The notes beneath the pieces were generated by a model. The model was not told the origin of the DNA, made no database searches, and saw only the letters and a list, made by a program, of their open reading frames with translations. A DNA stretch of 64,000 nucleotides from Mesocentrotus franciscanus (lineage: Eukaryota; Echinodermata; Echinoidea; Camarodonta; Strongylocentrotidae): contig CP137667.1 in NCBI GenBank assembly GCA_037976565.1, forward strand, positions 35,011,366 through 35,075,365, in the 5' to 3' direction. The translations under genes were made by a program, and so were the position numbers. Of the stretch, positions 44,201 to 58,000 are shown one piece after another (the first letter of the stretch is position 1; each line of letters starts with the position of its first letter).

Positions 44201-45957
44201 AAAAGCTTAGAAAAAGTCCTTCTTATAACACATCAATATATTAAGCACTTAAAAATGTAGTATGAAGCGCTATACACATGTTAAAATTATCATTACTATT
44301 ATAAATAAGAAAACAAGTTCATATTATACTAATCTGTAATTTTCCCCTTGATACAAGAAACAAATACATACATGTACATGTAAATAGAGAGAAATAGCAT
44401 TTCGCTGCACCCACCTGCATATTCTGTCTCGTCACGTTAACCAGTTTACTCCATGGTTTGAAACCATAATGGCGGAGCAGCGAAGTCTGATAGTGGGCAT
44501 CTGCTTGTGCCATCTGTCTGCGTGATTTCTCAATGCGCTCCAATTTCTCCTGCTCCCTCTGGAAACCAAACAAATACATCGCAAATTAGGGTTGAAAATC
44601 GAAACTATTGTGGCATAACTGGGCTCTGCCGGGGTAGCGTTCTGCCTTGCAGTCTTTCTCAGAACTCGGTCCACGCTCTCGACAATCATTCATCAACGAG
44701 CTCTCAGTGGGCTCTCACAAAAATATATTGTGTAAGAAAAACGTGGACTCTCATTTCACTCACTCCCGCAACCAATAAATGTACGACAGGAACTAAAGAA
44801 ACAACACTTACACAGTATCTGCAGTTCAGGTAACTTTATCTCGTTCCAAGTCACTGATCTCTACACTAGTACCTGTCGCAACGACAGCTCAACATTGACT
44901 TACTGACATGCTCATGATGTACATGTATATATTTCACAATTAACTATAGCGCCCTCTACGTCTTACTAAATACTGGACCAATTATGCTACACTATGTATA
45001 CTTTCTTTAGGAATGAAGGGGGTAGGCTCTACATACAACTCTGGTCAACCTCATTGGTACAGGGATCTTATTCTAGTAGAAAACAATGCATGGTACTATT
45101 TTTTAAGTACTATCTTTTTTTTTCTTAAAATAGGAAAGCATTATACAGTAAATTTAAGTTTGTTTGCACAAATTATTATTGTTCAAAACAACATAGAGAA
45201 TTGAATGAATATTTGTAACATGTACTTTTAGTTCATGAAGCAATTTCATTTACTTCATTTATTATTTTTTCTTCAATTTTTTAGTGGAACCTGAGCATAC
45301 ATGTTGTTTAAAGCCCCACTGCACTACTTGTAGCTACTTGCGGCCTCTATATAGCAAACAATGCCTATTAAAGCGGTACCCGTTGGTCCCCCATGATCCC
45401 CTTTTTCTTATGATAATTGAGAGCTGATTTGATGAGATAACCACCTGTCAGTGACCATGCAGGGAGGTCTAATCCCTCCTGGCCAAACTAGTGAAGATGG
45501 GCTTTAATGGTAACATTAAACATTCATTGAACAGCCATACTTAATTCTAATAATTTCCAGGAGAATAGCAGACCAGCATATGAATAAGCAGAGACACATA
45601 AAAGGAATCCTATAAACCTGTTTAGTGAGTCTTTTCTCTTCCTTCCTCTTCTCAATTGCTGCTTTCTTCTCTGCCTCCTCAGCTGCAACCTTCCTTTGTT
45701 CCTCTTCCTGCATCTCTTTCTGTAAAGGACAAAGAAGAGGTAAATGAGTCATGAATATCAAACATGAGAAACAGACAGACAGACAGACAGACATACAATC
45801 ACATATGGACAGAGAAAGAGGGGAAGGGGGAGAGACAGACATATAGAGAGAAAGAGAAGGAGATAAGCAGAGATACAGCGATGAAGAGAAAGAGGAGAGA
45901 GAGAGAAGAGAGAGATAGAGGAGAGAGAGAGAGAGAGAGAAGAGATATATTACACTG

Positions 45958-46000
<43 letters not shown>

Positions 46001-49000
46001 TAAGCCCACTGGGAAGAGCAACAGAAATAGATAAAACCCAAAACAGAATGGGACAAGGGATAGTGAGCAAACAGATAATCCACAGTTGCCACAGACAATG
46101 CAGGAAATATGAGCTTGAAAGAAAACACTTCTCATAGTCATTATAATTTCAAACTTGTACTCATAATGACTCTGATCAAAGTTTTCTTTCTATAAATGGA
46201 AAATATAATTACCAGTTTTTGTAGTTCCCTCTGTTTCTGCCTTTCTTCTCTTTCTGATTTCAACCTGGCTCTCTGAGCTGCTCTGTCCTCCATTCCTGTA
46301 ACAAAAAAACACCAATGTAGATTTACATACCGTACTCCACACAAAAAAAGAACTTTATATTTACTTGTCCACAGGGTGTTTTTAAAGACCCTATCCAGTG
46401 AAAATACAACTTATTGCACAAAAGCGAATTTAAACCTTATTTTCCGCACCTCTCCAAATTACAGGTCAACAGGGGTCTAATTTGCCGCAGTTATAGTGAC
46501 GACATAATATGTGCACCCGATCGGCTCGCCTATATAGCCGAGGCGATGAGCCGTGCTTAATTAATGCAAAATCAAAGTGAATATTTGTAATTATAGTTTT
46601 GAAAATCAATGACAGGTAAAAATGCACTCTCAACCAAACTCATTCTGTATTTCTAGTCATAAAATTTGTTTAAAAATGTTCCAAAATATAGCTCAGATTG
46701 CATCAGAGAGCATATTGGAGCCTTAGAGCCCTTAAGCAAGCACTGGACCCAGCAACAAAGAGGCTTTAGGCTTCACAAACATCACTTCATATTCCTTCAA
46801 AGTTTCCATTTTACATGAAATTGGCTTTTTGTTCGCTGACCACCCTGTGTACGGCAAGTCAAGTAATAGTTTGCTTACCTTTGCGTATAGGAGGTTGTGA
46901 CCTTGAGGTTGACCTTGTCCTATTAGAGGAAGCTGAATCTTCGCTCCAGGTGGTTCTACAAGTGGAGTCCCCAGCAGTCATCTCAGATCTAGGCAGGTTT
47001 TTAAGAAGGTAATGTTGGCATGGAGCCATGGAATACAATCGTGATTAAGATACAATTTTGAAAAGGAAGACAGCTACAGTGTTTTGGGCATGTAACTAGA
47101 TGGAAGCATCTACATTTGCTACTCCATACCCAGGAGATAAATAAGGACCTGGTAGGGTGACAAAAGCCTTTGTGTTAGTAATAGCCATATGCCCACACAG
47201 TGAAAATAAGGTAGGAATACTCCCCAGGGAGTGGAGATGGTGCACATTGGGGGTGAATTAATCCGATGACCGGGGTAATAATATCTGTAAAGCGCTTAGG
47301 GACGGAATTTTGTATTAAGCACTATATAAATCCAGATTATTATGATATAATGGTTACAATATTACCATATTTCTTGACATTTTGTTTTTACTATGACAAA
47401 ATAAAAATGAAGAAACTAACCTTTCTGACCTTTGACCTCCTTTATTAAACATGTTATCCAATGGATGCCCATCAGGGTGCTCTTCCATGTCCTGTGTATA
47501 CTCCCCATCTCTAATCTGGTCCAACTGCTTCGTCATTGCCTGTTGCTTTTGTCCCAACTGCAGCTCTTCTATCAATCGTCTCTGCTCCCTCAGCTGCTCT
47601 TGTTGTTCAGAGAGGAGCTTTTGCTGTGCAGAGTATCTGTGTTCAAAGTTATTCACTGTGTATTGAATAGGCCTCTTGCCCTGTTTAGATTGTTGCCCAT
47701 CAGAGGGAGGTTGTCCAGCTGTTGGAATTTCCACCGTGCCAAGGTCCATATTGTCTCCAATTGAAGCCATTTCTTCTGCAGTAAGATTGACATGCTTTCT
47801 TGTAACCTGCCATGCATGTTTGGGTTTCTTTGAAGACTGGTGCCTGACCCCTTTCTCCTGTTTGGTGTGTGTAGTACTGATTCTAGATGAAGGGTCACTT
47901 CTGCTGGAGATGGGATCAGAGCTATCTTCACCACCAAAGTTGGCCCCCTACAAAAAAGGAAGAAATGTTAGATTCTGTTCAGAAATATAATCTAATTTAA
48001 TTTGTAATACCAATGTCTGTGTTTCTACACAGATTTTAGCTAGACACTAACCTACATTTGCCACTCTCCACCCAGGTGTTAAATGGTAGAAAGGAATTCC
48101 TTGAATGTTTACAGTGGGCACTGAAACCTGTAGCCTAGCTTGGCTATATTGGAGCATCTTGAATGGCATGCATCATATGTATCATCACTGTGAAATATCC
48201 AATTTCAGATGATCATTACCAGTTTTGGAAATGCCCCCCTCTCAAAAAATGAAATGGAAGCTCTTATTACCAATCATGTGAAAGAATATGTTTTGACTAA
48301 TATGTGATGATACAAATTTTGCCGGGAAACCGCCTACTAATTGCTATATTTGGTAAATTATCATATCGATCCGGACTGGATAGATTTCGTGATCGCGTAT
48401 ATAGTCCCATATACATCTTTCTGTGTACAGTGCTTGTAACTTTACCAAGACTGGGCCAAATTTCTTTTCATTTTGATGATTCCAGAACCTTGCAGTACAC
48501 ACCAATACTTATATGCTAGATGATCAATCTTTTCTGATCGATTCCACAACGTTTCTTTCACAAATCAATCGCATGACCAGAACTGGTCTCTACCTTTAAA
48601 CTTCTAAGCTTCATAAATGCTTAGAGTCTTCTTTTTTTCTTTCTTTCGGATGGGGGTTTACTAAATCATGAATGAACAAGGCATAAGTATTGACAGTAAT
48701 AACTCACCATAACCCTGCCCGCAGAGACTGGCCTATCAGAACGGGCAGTCGTTTCCTGTTCCTGACTACGATCAGTCCAGAGCTTGCCTGATGCTGCAGC
48801 ATCGAGGAAGGCATCCATCTTGGATCTTCTGTGAGACTGTTGTTCGTTGAGTTCTTTCTCTAAGCTCTCTCTATGACAGTAAACCTGCCATGCTACAAAG
48901 GTTTTATGAAGGAGGCGATGACGGTAATGATTTACAGCTGCAATTTTCCTCCTGTTGGAAACAAATGTATAATTTAATTCTGAAATATGTTTATTTTGAT

Positions 49001-52000
49001 CTTACAGCAGTTACTGTTTTCCAAATGAAACTCAAACATGCATTAAAAGGATGTGTAACACGGGTACAATGACCACTTAAAAGTGAAACAAGAAATTCAC
49101 AAAGAAAAGAAATAAAAATAAAAATAATAAAATGCAGGGACCGTCGTTGCACACACACCTCTGCTTTTTTAACGCCCACAAAATTGCCACTTGCCAATTA
49201 TTTCACTATTGACTGAACACTGGAAATTACTTCGTGATCTGTTTACATGTCATATTGTTTGTATATATCGGAGTTTAACTAATTATGTACATACATGTAT
49301 ATATATTTTGGAGCAAATGCCATGAGCTCCTAGCTGGCAGATACGGGTGCTATAGATGACATTGTTATAATTTTTATGCCTCCGCAACGAAGTAGCCGGA
49401 GGCATTATGTTTTCGGGTGTCCGTCCGTCCCATTCTCGTGATCGCGTTATCTCAAGAACCGATTGATGGATTACCGCCAAACTTGGGTCATGTATGTATC
49501 TTGCAGAGCCAATTAACTGATTAGATTTAGGGGTCACAAGGTCAAAGGTCAAAGGTCACAGGGCTCATTATGTATGCAAAAATAGCTTGTGATCACATTA
49601 TCAGTAGAAACGATTGACCGATGACCATAAAATTTGGCTGGGGCAATTCATGGAGGGGATTTCTACACAATATCTGAATGGACCTTGACAATTCTTAAAT
49701 GATCTCATTTCCAAACCTGTGAGAGAGTTTGATATCCATCTCCGTCTGCTTAGCTTCTCTTTCAGCCCGACATGCTCGGACGAAAGCTCTCCAAGCGTTC
49801 CAGGATTTCAGAAGACTCCGCCATTCTGATAGCGCCCTCGCTTTACCCATATGAAGCCGCTGGTCCTGGACTAGACGATACCAGGCATGGAAGTGGCTCT
49901 GGAGGGTCTGAAGACAAAGGTTGGGAAAGAAGAGCCCTCTTACAACTTCTGATTGTGGAATACATATCACACATACATTTACTTATTGCTCAGTTCTGGT
50001 TACAATCAAAAGGAACCAAAAATTGAATGCGCTATATACCGGTATCTAAGAAGATTAAACACAATCGTTATAAAAAAAAACCAAGATGCTGTCCATATTT
50101 TTAAATTGAATTGAGTGATGATCTCAATTGGTAATATTTTTCAGGCACTGATAAATGTCTGATTTGTGTAACTCAGAATCTGTAGATGCAGCTGATCTCA
50201 AAGTTTGCGGTAACACATACAGGAATTTTGTTAAATGCCAGAACTGTATTTTTCACAATACAATGGGATTATCTAATAATAATAATAATAATAATAAAAT
50301 GGTGCTTGTAAAGCGCTTCCCATCAAAGTCTCTAAACACTTTTTCACTAAAAAGTTCACAATTGATGTATTTAACACAGAAAATTTCCAGTAGGTTCCTG
50401 GTATAAATTTCTTCCACTGGTGTAAATATAAAATCACAAAGATCACAAAAAGACACTTAAATTACCAGAAAACGAGAGAGCACATAAGAGTGGTCGCTTG
50501 TAAGGCGCACCTCCGCCTCTAGGTGAGGTTGCCCTAGTGTATTTTCAGAAAATTTGCAGTCACACTGGTAAAAGTAAAGGATTCCTGATTCTAGGAATCA
50601 GAGTTCCAGGATATTTTCAGCCAGTATGACTGCAGCTAGCTCCACCTACCTTAAGTCTCAGAGCCTCTTGAGCATCTCGTATCATTCTCTCCTCCCTGGT
50701 TCTCCTGTCTCCATCTTCCTGCTGCCGTCGTGAATTCTCTATCTTCCTCATCACAAGCTCCTCCTTTCTCATTCTCTCCTCCTCCTCTCTACGAGCTTCT
50801 GCTAAGATCGCTCTCTCCCTGAAGGATAGAAAGATACTGGATGAGTGCTGGGGAGTGTTTCACAAAAACTAAGATCGACTTTAAGTTGGACTTAATTGTG
50901 GCAGACCGTTCATGCCACTGTTTGCTCTTACCATTTACTGGCATTGGTCTCACAAGTGACGTAAAAATCATGGTCACAAATCTACAAAATCTACATTTTT
51001 TATAAATCATTATTGAAGGAAAAAATATCTAAAGATCATAATGGTAAGAGCAACCAGTGGCATGAATGGCCGGCCATAGTTAAGTCCAACTTAAAGTCGA
51101 TCTTAGTCTTTGAGAATTAACACCCCCTGGTTCTATACATCATCCATTCTATATCACTTATATATCATATTGTTATATTTGTAATCACTTGATAAAGAAG
51201 TTAGGTACGTCAAATATTTGTGACCTCATAAAAATTGTTGGATTTAACACATGAGACTTCTTCCATCATTTTCATGCCATCCATTCTTTGATATTTACCA
51301 TTTCAGTTTAATACATAATGATTCACAGCATTCACATGATGCCATATTTAGATCAAGGATAGCTATTTAGAAAGTAGGTTGGCTTGCTAAAGTACAATAC
51401 TCAGATGTGATTTGATTAAGACTTAAGCCATTTTAATCGACCAGGATAAATGCTAACTAAATCATTCACTTTTGAAGTAAGTAGGTTGACTTACTGAAGT
51501 ACAATACTCAGATGTGATTTGATTAAGACTTAAGCCATTTCACTCGACCAGGATAAATGCTAACTAAAATATTTTACTTAATTTAAAGGGAGATGGTAGT
51601 CAGTTTCCAAGTGAAGTAGGTCATAATTTGCTGACACCGAACTTGGTGGAAATACCATTAATGGGTGTACAAGTCTCAAACTCAGCAAACCTGTGGTCCC
51701 ATCAAGTACCCCCTAGTCTCTCAGAGAGTCTTGGGGTGAGAGAAATGTAAGATAGTTGGTGAAAAGTGCAGGGCATTACATAAGGCCTGTTGGTCATAAA
51801 ACTGAAGACTAATCCTGGTGATTGACAACACCTATTATTGAGTAAACACCAAAATTCCCCATGAAAGCCCACCACTATGTGTCTTTAAAGCGGGACTGCA
51901 CTACTTAATTGTAGCTACTTACGCCCTCTATATAGCAAACAATGCCTAAGCGGTACCCGTTGGTCCCCCATGATCCCCTTTTCTTATGTTCGTTGAGAGC

Positions 52001-55000
52001 TGATTTGATGAGATAACCACCTGTCAGTGACCACGTTGGAAGGTCTAATCCCTCCTGGCCAAACTAGTGCAGACAGGCTTTAAGTAATGAAGTAAAACAA
52101 ATATATCCAAGGTTCTTACCTTGTTCTTGACTCCTCTTCCGATCTCTTCTGCTCCTGCATTTCTTTCCTGATCCTCGTCATCTCTTCTCTTATCATCTGT
52201 TCTTCTCTCTGTATCTTCATTGTTTTCTCTTTCTCTTCTTGTTGAACCATCTGTCTAGCCTGGAGCTGTGCGGACTTCTTGGCCTGTCTGGTTTCTAGCT
52301 GCTGTTTCTTTTCCTGCTCCTTCTTCAGGCGATTCTCTCTGACCTGTGTCATTATAGTATTGAATAAAATATCAGCCTTTTTTTATATGTTTACAGAGAC
52401 TACACCATCAAGCATCCACAGTCTTATATATACAGTTAACAACTAAATTACTCATACCCTTACCAAGTTTTGGAAATTTTGTTAAAGTGAAGAAGTGATT
52501 TTGTCCCGACTTATGTTTCTTTATAATGTGACATGTTAAAGCTTTACATCTAAAAGTATTCAATGAGGCCCTAATTCAACCATGCAGTCCCCCTTTCATT
52601 CTTGAGTTACTAAAAAAAACAAAAAACATCACATCTACAAAGTACAAGGGGTATGAATAATTCAGTTCTTATCTGTATGTATACATGAGCTTTTACTGCT
52701 CTCGCTCTCATGCCATCGAATCTTGAATAAACTAAGCACGACCCGGTAACAGGTATTCAAATAATTTATTCTTTGTTTTGTGTCTCTGCCATGCCTGTGG
52801 GTGTAATGGACACGAAACAACAAGCCTGATGAATTGAATATGGAATCAAGCAAAGTCAAAACCCCAAGACAGAACACAATGGAATAAACTTGCGGATCGA
52901 TGTCCTCCTCCTGACTGAACGACATGTGATCTACTGATAGGCTGACGAATCACAATCAATTAATGACTAGGGACTAATTCCTCTGGAAATGCATTTAAAC
53001 ATGAAAAGATAAAAAGTGTAAAACAGAGGATAAACATGATCAAAGAGCAATGTACAATACTCAATCAACGTTATGTTTTCCAATGCTAAGTTTAAATACA
53101 GTCAAACCTGTCTATAGCGACCGCCCAAGGGAAACACAAAAAGTGGTCTTTGTAGACAGGTGGTCTTTGTAGACAGGTTCCTTTAGTACATGTTTCAATG
53201 AGAAACCATTTTCAAGGGAAACAAAAAATGTGGTCCTTGTAGACAGGTGGTCTTTGTAGACAGGTGGTCACTAAAGCAGGTTTGACTGTACTTTTAAATA
53301 AGCAATAAGCTATCTCAATAGTAGTACAGGGCTAAGAGTTTTCTTTGACTAATTGAGCCTGTAAAGAAACCCAGAAATCTGGAACACTTACACACACAAA
53401 ATATTAAACTAAACAGAAGAGTTATAGAGGGCTTGAAAAAAAAATCAGACAGTAGCTTTAAATACTTCGACAACTTAAGAACTACCAAACTGGATGCTCT
53501 TCAATCTTTCATTAATAATCCACAGTCAAACCGTGAATGGGATTACATCCTACCAGACACCCTGGCAAATTGTGTGGCATCCACTAGATGGGAATTCCAT
53601 AGAGACCATTGTGAGTGAACTGTGATGCATTGTGCAGAGGAATTCCAATTTTAATGTCCATTAACCTGTTAACTACTCAATACATTCATTGCCATATAGG
53701 CTTAATACAGGGGCCACCCGGCTCCAGTAGGCAATGGGTTGATCTATAATAGTACCTTCTGTTGTCTGGCAGCCATTGTTGTTCTTGGATCAGACTTCTT
53801 CTTGTCTTCATTCGCTACTCGGAGTTTCTTCTTCTGCTTGGGTTCTATCAACTCTTTCTCCATCAAGGAACCCAGTATGCTCTGTACTGTGCTGTAGTCA
53901 TCCCTGCCTTCAATGTCGGCATAAAGTTCTGCAAAGGATGAATAAGTTGATGAATTTAATTTATTTATTTCAAGTTTTATTTAAGCAGGGTTGCCTCTTC
54001 AGTTAACAAACTGCTATCCCTGAGGCCCTGTACAATAAAAACTATGTATATAAAATATTTACATACTTAATAAGTACAAATTGAACACATAAATAACATA
54101 AGGAACAAAGGTTATGAAAATAAAAATAACATAAGAAGAAATATTACGAATACAATATTGCAAAGTGTTGCTAATTATAAACATGTGGTATGATCATAAC
54201 ATCCAATTGATAAATTATTAAATTGTCCAAGTTGATGAATATTAGAGATTGTTTTCCCATACGAAAATTCATAGAAATCATTTGAATTATAGATAGCACA
54301 CATGTATCCTGCTAAAATTCCTTATTTGGATATGACTAATCGAAGTATTACAGTATATCCAACATTTTACAATTTACAATCCTTTACAACAAGAAGAATA
54401 TTCGAAAGCTTCACTGATTGGCCCACCATAATTTACAATGAGAGCCTGTTGATTTAAAGAAGCTTTTAGAGTTACTAAAAGAGATGATAATAATTATTTT
54501 AAAAATGCTTTGTTGAGGCTAATATCCAAGCTCTCTTAAAAAAGGGGGAATCTGTGTTAGTAAGAATATTCCATTCATGTATAGTGCATATAACATAATG
54601 ATATAAGTTCCCTATGTGCTTCTAAAGAAGCTGAGGAAATCATAAGCCTGGCATTCAAAAGAACTACTTATTTACATGCATATTGTTAATAATATTTAAC
54701 TCAAATTACCAAAGTTATAGTATCTTTATAGTAGATAGTTGTGATTCTATTGTACATACCATCAGATGTGGTGTATTTAGTCTTGCTGACAAGCATCGGA
54801 TCGTGTCTCTCTAGCATGTCATCCCATTCACTCCGCAGAGCAGATTTGACCCCCGGTGACCTATCACCAGCGCCCTCAATGTCATACTCCTCATCCATGG
54901 TCACATGATCATCCAGGTTGCATTTCTCAGCCATCCATTGAGAGAGAAGATCTTGTGCTACATGGAAAAGAAAACTTTCAGATTAAATTTTCCATTTTAT

Positions 55001-58000
55001 CTAGATCATTGTTAAATCGTTATTCAATATTCATCCTTTATACTTTTTGAAGATGTTGTTTTCCATGCATTCCATGACCAACAGTGAAATTTGGTCTAAG
55101 AAAAGTCATTCTTTCCAATCGACATTGATATTTTGCACTTTGCTTTTATCTTGTTTTCATATCTTTGATGATAGGGAGCTTTTCCTCTAAATTGTAGTTT
55201 ATCTTTTGAGGTTCTACACCACAATGTCCATAGAAACCGTACTATGAGTAGATTTAAAGTTTGTCAACATTTATGTGATGATGTTTGAGGACTGCTTTAC
55301 CTGAATGGTATAAGAAAGCATGTTATATGCTTAATTAAGCAACCAGAGGACCAAATGCTTTAAGTCTCCTCCTAGGGACTTGGTAATGAGGATTAAAGCC
55401 TTGGTTTCAAACCCGGGACCTCACCATTACAAGACCACTGGTCTACCGCTGAGCCATCACGCCTCCTCAGTAATCAGTTTTAATAACAGACCTGCCGAGG
55501 CTGTGCTACACCCACTGCCATGGAAACAAGTACCAACTGTTTCAAGCCCGTAGCATGTCAGCTAATGAGTAATTTAGGAGAAGCGGTTCACCTCTGCTAA
55601 CCATCCACAACATGAGTAGTGTTCCATACCTGAACGTTTCTATTTTATGACTAAATCCCAGTACACAATCGACTCAAGATAATAGACGACACAAAAGACT
55701 TCATTACATCCGGACGGCCAAGATTCTATTCATTATTGGTCAATCAGGGCCCCGTTTCATAAAGCTTGTTATCAATAACAAATGATAAAATCCTATGACA
55801 AATTAGCTCTCAGCCAATCAGATGCCACGATTTCAGTAGCTTATAACAGTTATTGTAACTTGCTAATCATAACAAGTTTGATGAAACAGGGCCCTAGATA
55901 CTAGATTTGGTATATCTAGCCTTGTTACCCAAGCCCACCAAGATAAATATATCATAAACATACCTTCGTTATATGCCTCATCATGATCATGTACTGCATC
56001 AAGAGTGGCCTCCACTGTACTGTATCCATTTGACCTTTGACCTCTGCTTGGAAGGCCAAAGGTCACAGCTGCTGCTTGATTGGACGCTTCTTCAACTTTC
56101 TAAAACAGAGATAAATATGAATGTTTATTATCATTACCAATAGAACAATGTTTTGAATGTTTTCTTCTTCGCAAACCATGTATGAGCACTTTTATTTGTA
56201 TGTGAGTGAAACAAATAATAAAAATATCCATGTCAAACATACATAGGAAAAATTCTGAAAAATAAACAAATGAATTAAAAAAGTAAAATCAACAGACTGA
56301 AATAGAGGTTAAATGGTACAATGGTACAATAAACGTCTTTCGGATGGTGACGTTAAAGGTCGATTCCCAGACGTAAATAATCATATCTGATTGATACACG
56401 TCTGCAAAAACCCAATTACACACACACACACACAATTCTTATACTAACCAATGACAAGCAATACTGTAAATCAATAATCAACAAGCTTAGTCACTGTAAT
56501 GAATTTCATTTATGTAAGAGATTGTTTACTTGGAGGTAAATACTTTAAATTAAGTAACCAATATGTACATATTTGATGGAATGGTACAAGTAAATTACCT
56601 TGATCCAATCTTGAATATTATCAGTAGGTTTGGAGGACTTCTGTAGGAGAGAATGAACATAAAAAATAAATAAGTACAAAACAGGAAAAGAGACAGTGAT
56701 CTAAAAAATAAAGTCAGACATCTAAACATTCTACATCCTTCTACATCAATTACACATCCTTTTTTTTGTAAAGGGCCATTATCACAATTATGAATTATGA
56801 GGAAAATTGGAACCATGTGCCTTGCCTGCTCAGTAAAAGTAATACTGTAATAGTATCTGTAAAGCGCTTTAATAGAGATATCGTATAGCCTATGTATTAA
56901 GCGCTATATAAAAGCGGAATATTATTATTATTATTAATCATACAAGAATCAAAACAATGTACCGGTAGACAAAAATTATGAGGCATTACCAATCAAGGGT
57001 AAGAAAAGTGATACAACATTAACATTTCTTAATCTGTATCTGAAATAATATACAGCTCGACACTTCTGGTGGAGTAAAACCGGTCGGATTGGATGTGGGC
57101 ATAAAATAATAACATAATGCTTCAGAAAAATATTGCACATGAGCCTTTAGTACGTCGGGATCTTGAATGTTAAAGTCCCTCTTAAGAGTGTTGGGACTTG
57201 GGAGCCCCAAATTCGCCAAAAATTTGATGGCAAAGTTTCCCTTAAATTGTATCATAATGTGAAGGAGGATGTCATTTAAGATAAGACACACTTCTCCAAA
57301 GATGTGTTTGAAGACAAATATTGATTAAAAAATACATAATTTGGGTTTTCTGTTGTAGATCTAGATCTAGTTAACTAATATTATAACTATGGATGGTGGT
57401 AACTGAAGACTCTAAAGTCGTAAAGAGTTCCAGTCTGTAACTTGAAGTGTTTTCAGAAAGAAAGAATGTATGAAGGAATCTTTGTTTGAACTACAGTCAG
57501 TAATTTCAATAAACGTCAAGTGAAAAATCCAGAATGTGATTGTGAATACACCGTTTCACTGTAGTGTTAAAAGAGTGCGCATGCGCCATTTTAAAGTACG
57601 AGTAAACAAAGTTGTTTACTCGTAATTTAAAATGGCGCCCATGTCAATATTATGTGAGCGCATAGCGCAGTGACACAACAATACATTACAAGCGCATATG
57701 CATCTGAAAAAAATTGATTACGCAATGTTTACTCGCAAATTAAAATGGCGGCCTTAATCTTAGCCGTGAAAGGGTGTATTGTCAATGTCAAGTCTCACTC
57801 TCAGGATTGATATATATTTAATAAATGTAAAATTATGTATCAACAATCATCATATTCATAATCATGTTGAATTAGCATGATGCCACGACAGACAATGCAT
57901 GGGCATGAGCCTCGATCGTCATCAGCCCAGAAAACGGGAAACGGGAAACTAAGGTCTTAACTTGCATTCACATCAAAATCCTACTTTTGACACCAGGAAA

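Noticed and set aside
45516..46070. 184-residue minus-strand open frame
   Set aside because: Only the 34 codons at 45719-45618 are a real exon. The rest is translation through GA/AT microsatellites.
47432..47990. Plus-strand open frames of 104-110 residues
   Set aside because: Antisense shadows of the large CCDC191-like exon, whose minus-strand frame has proper splice sites and coiled-coil coding.
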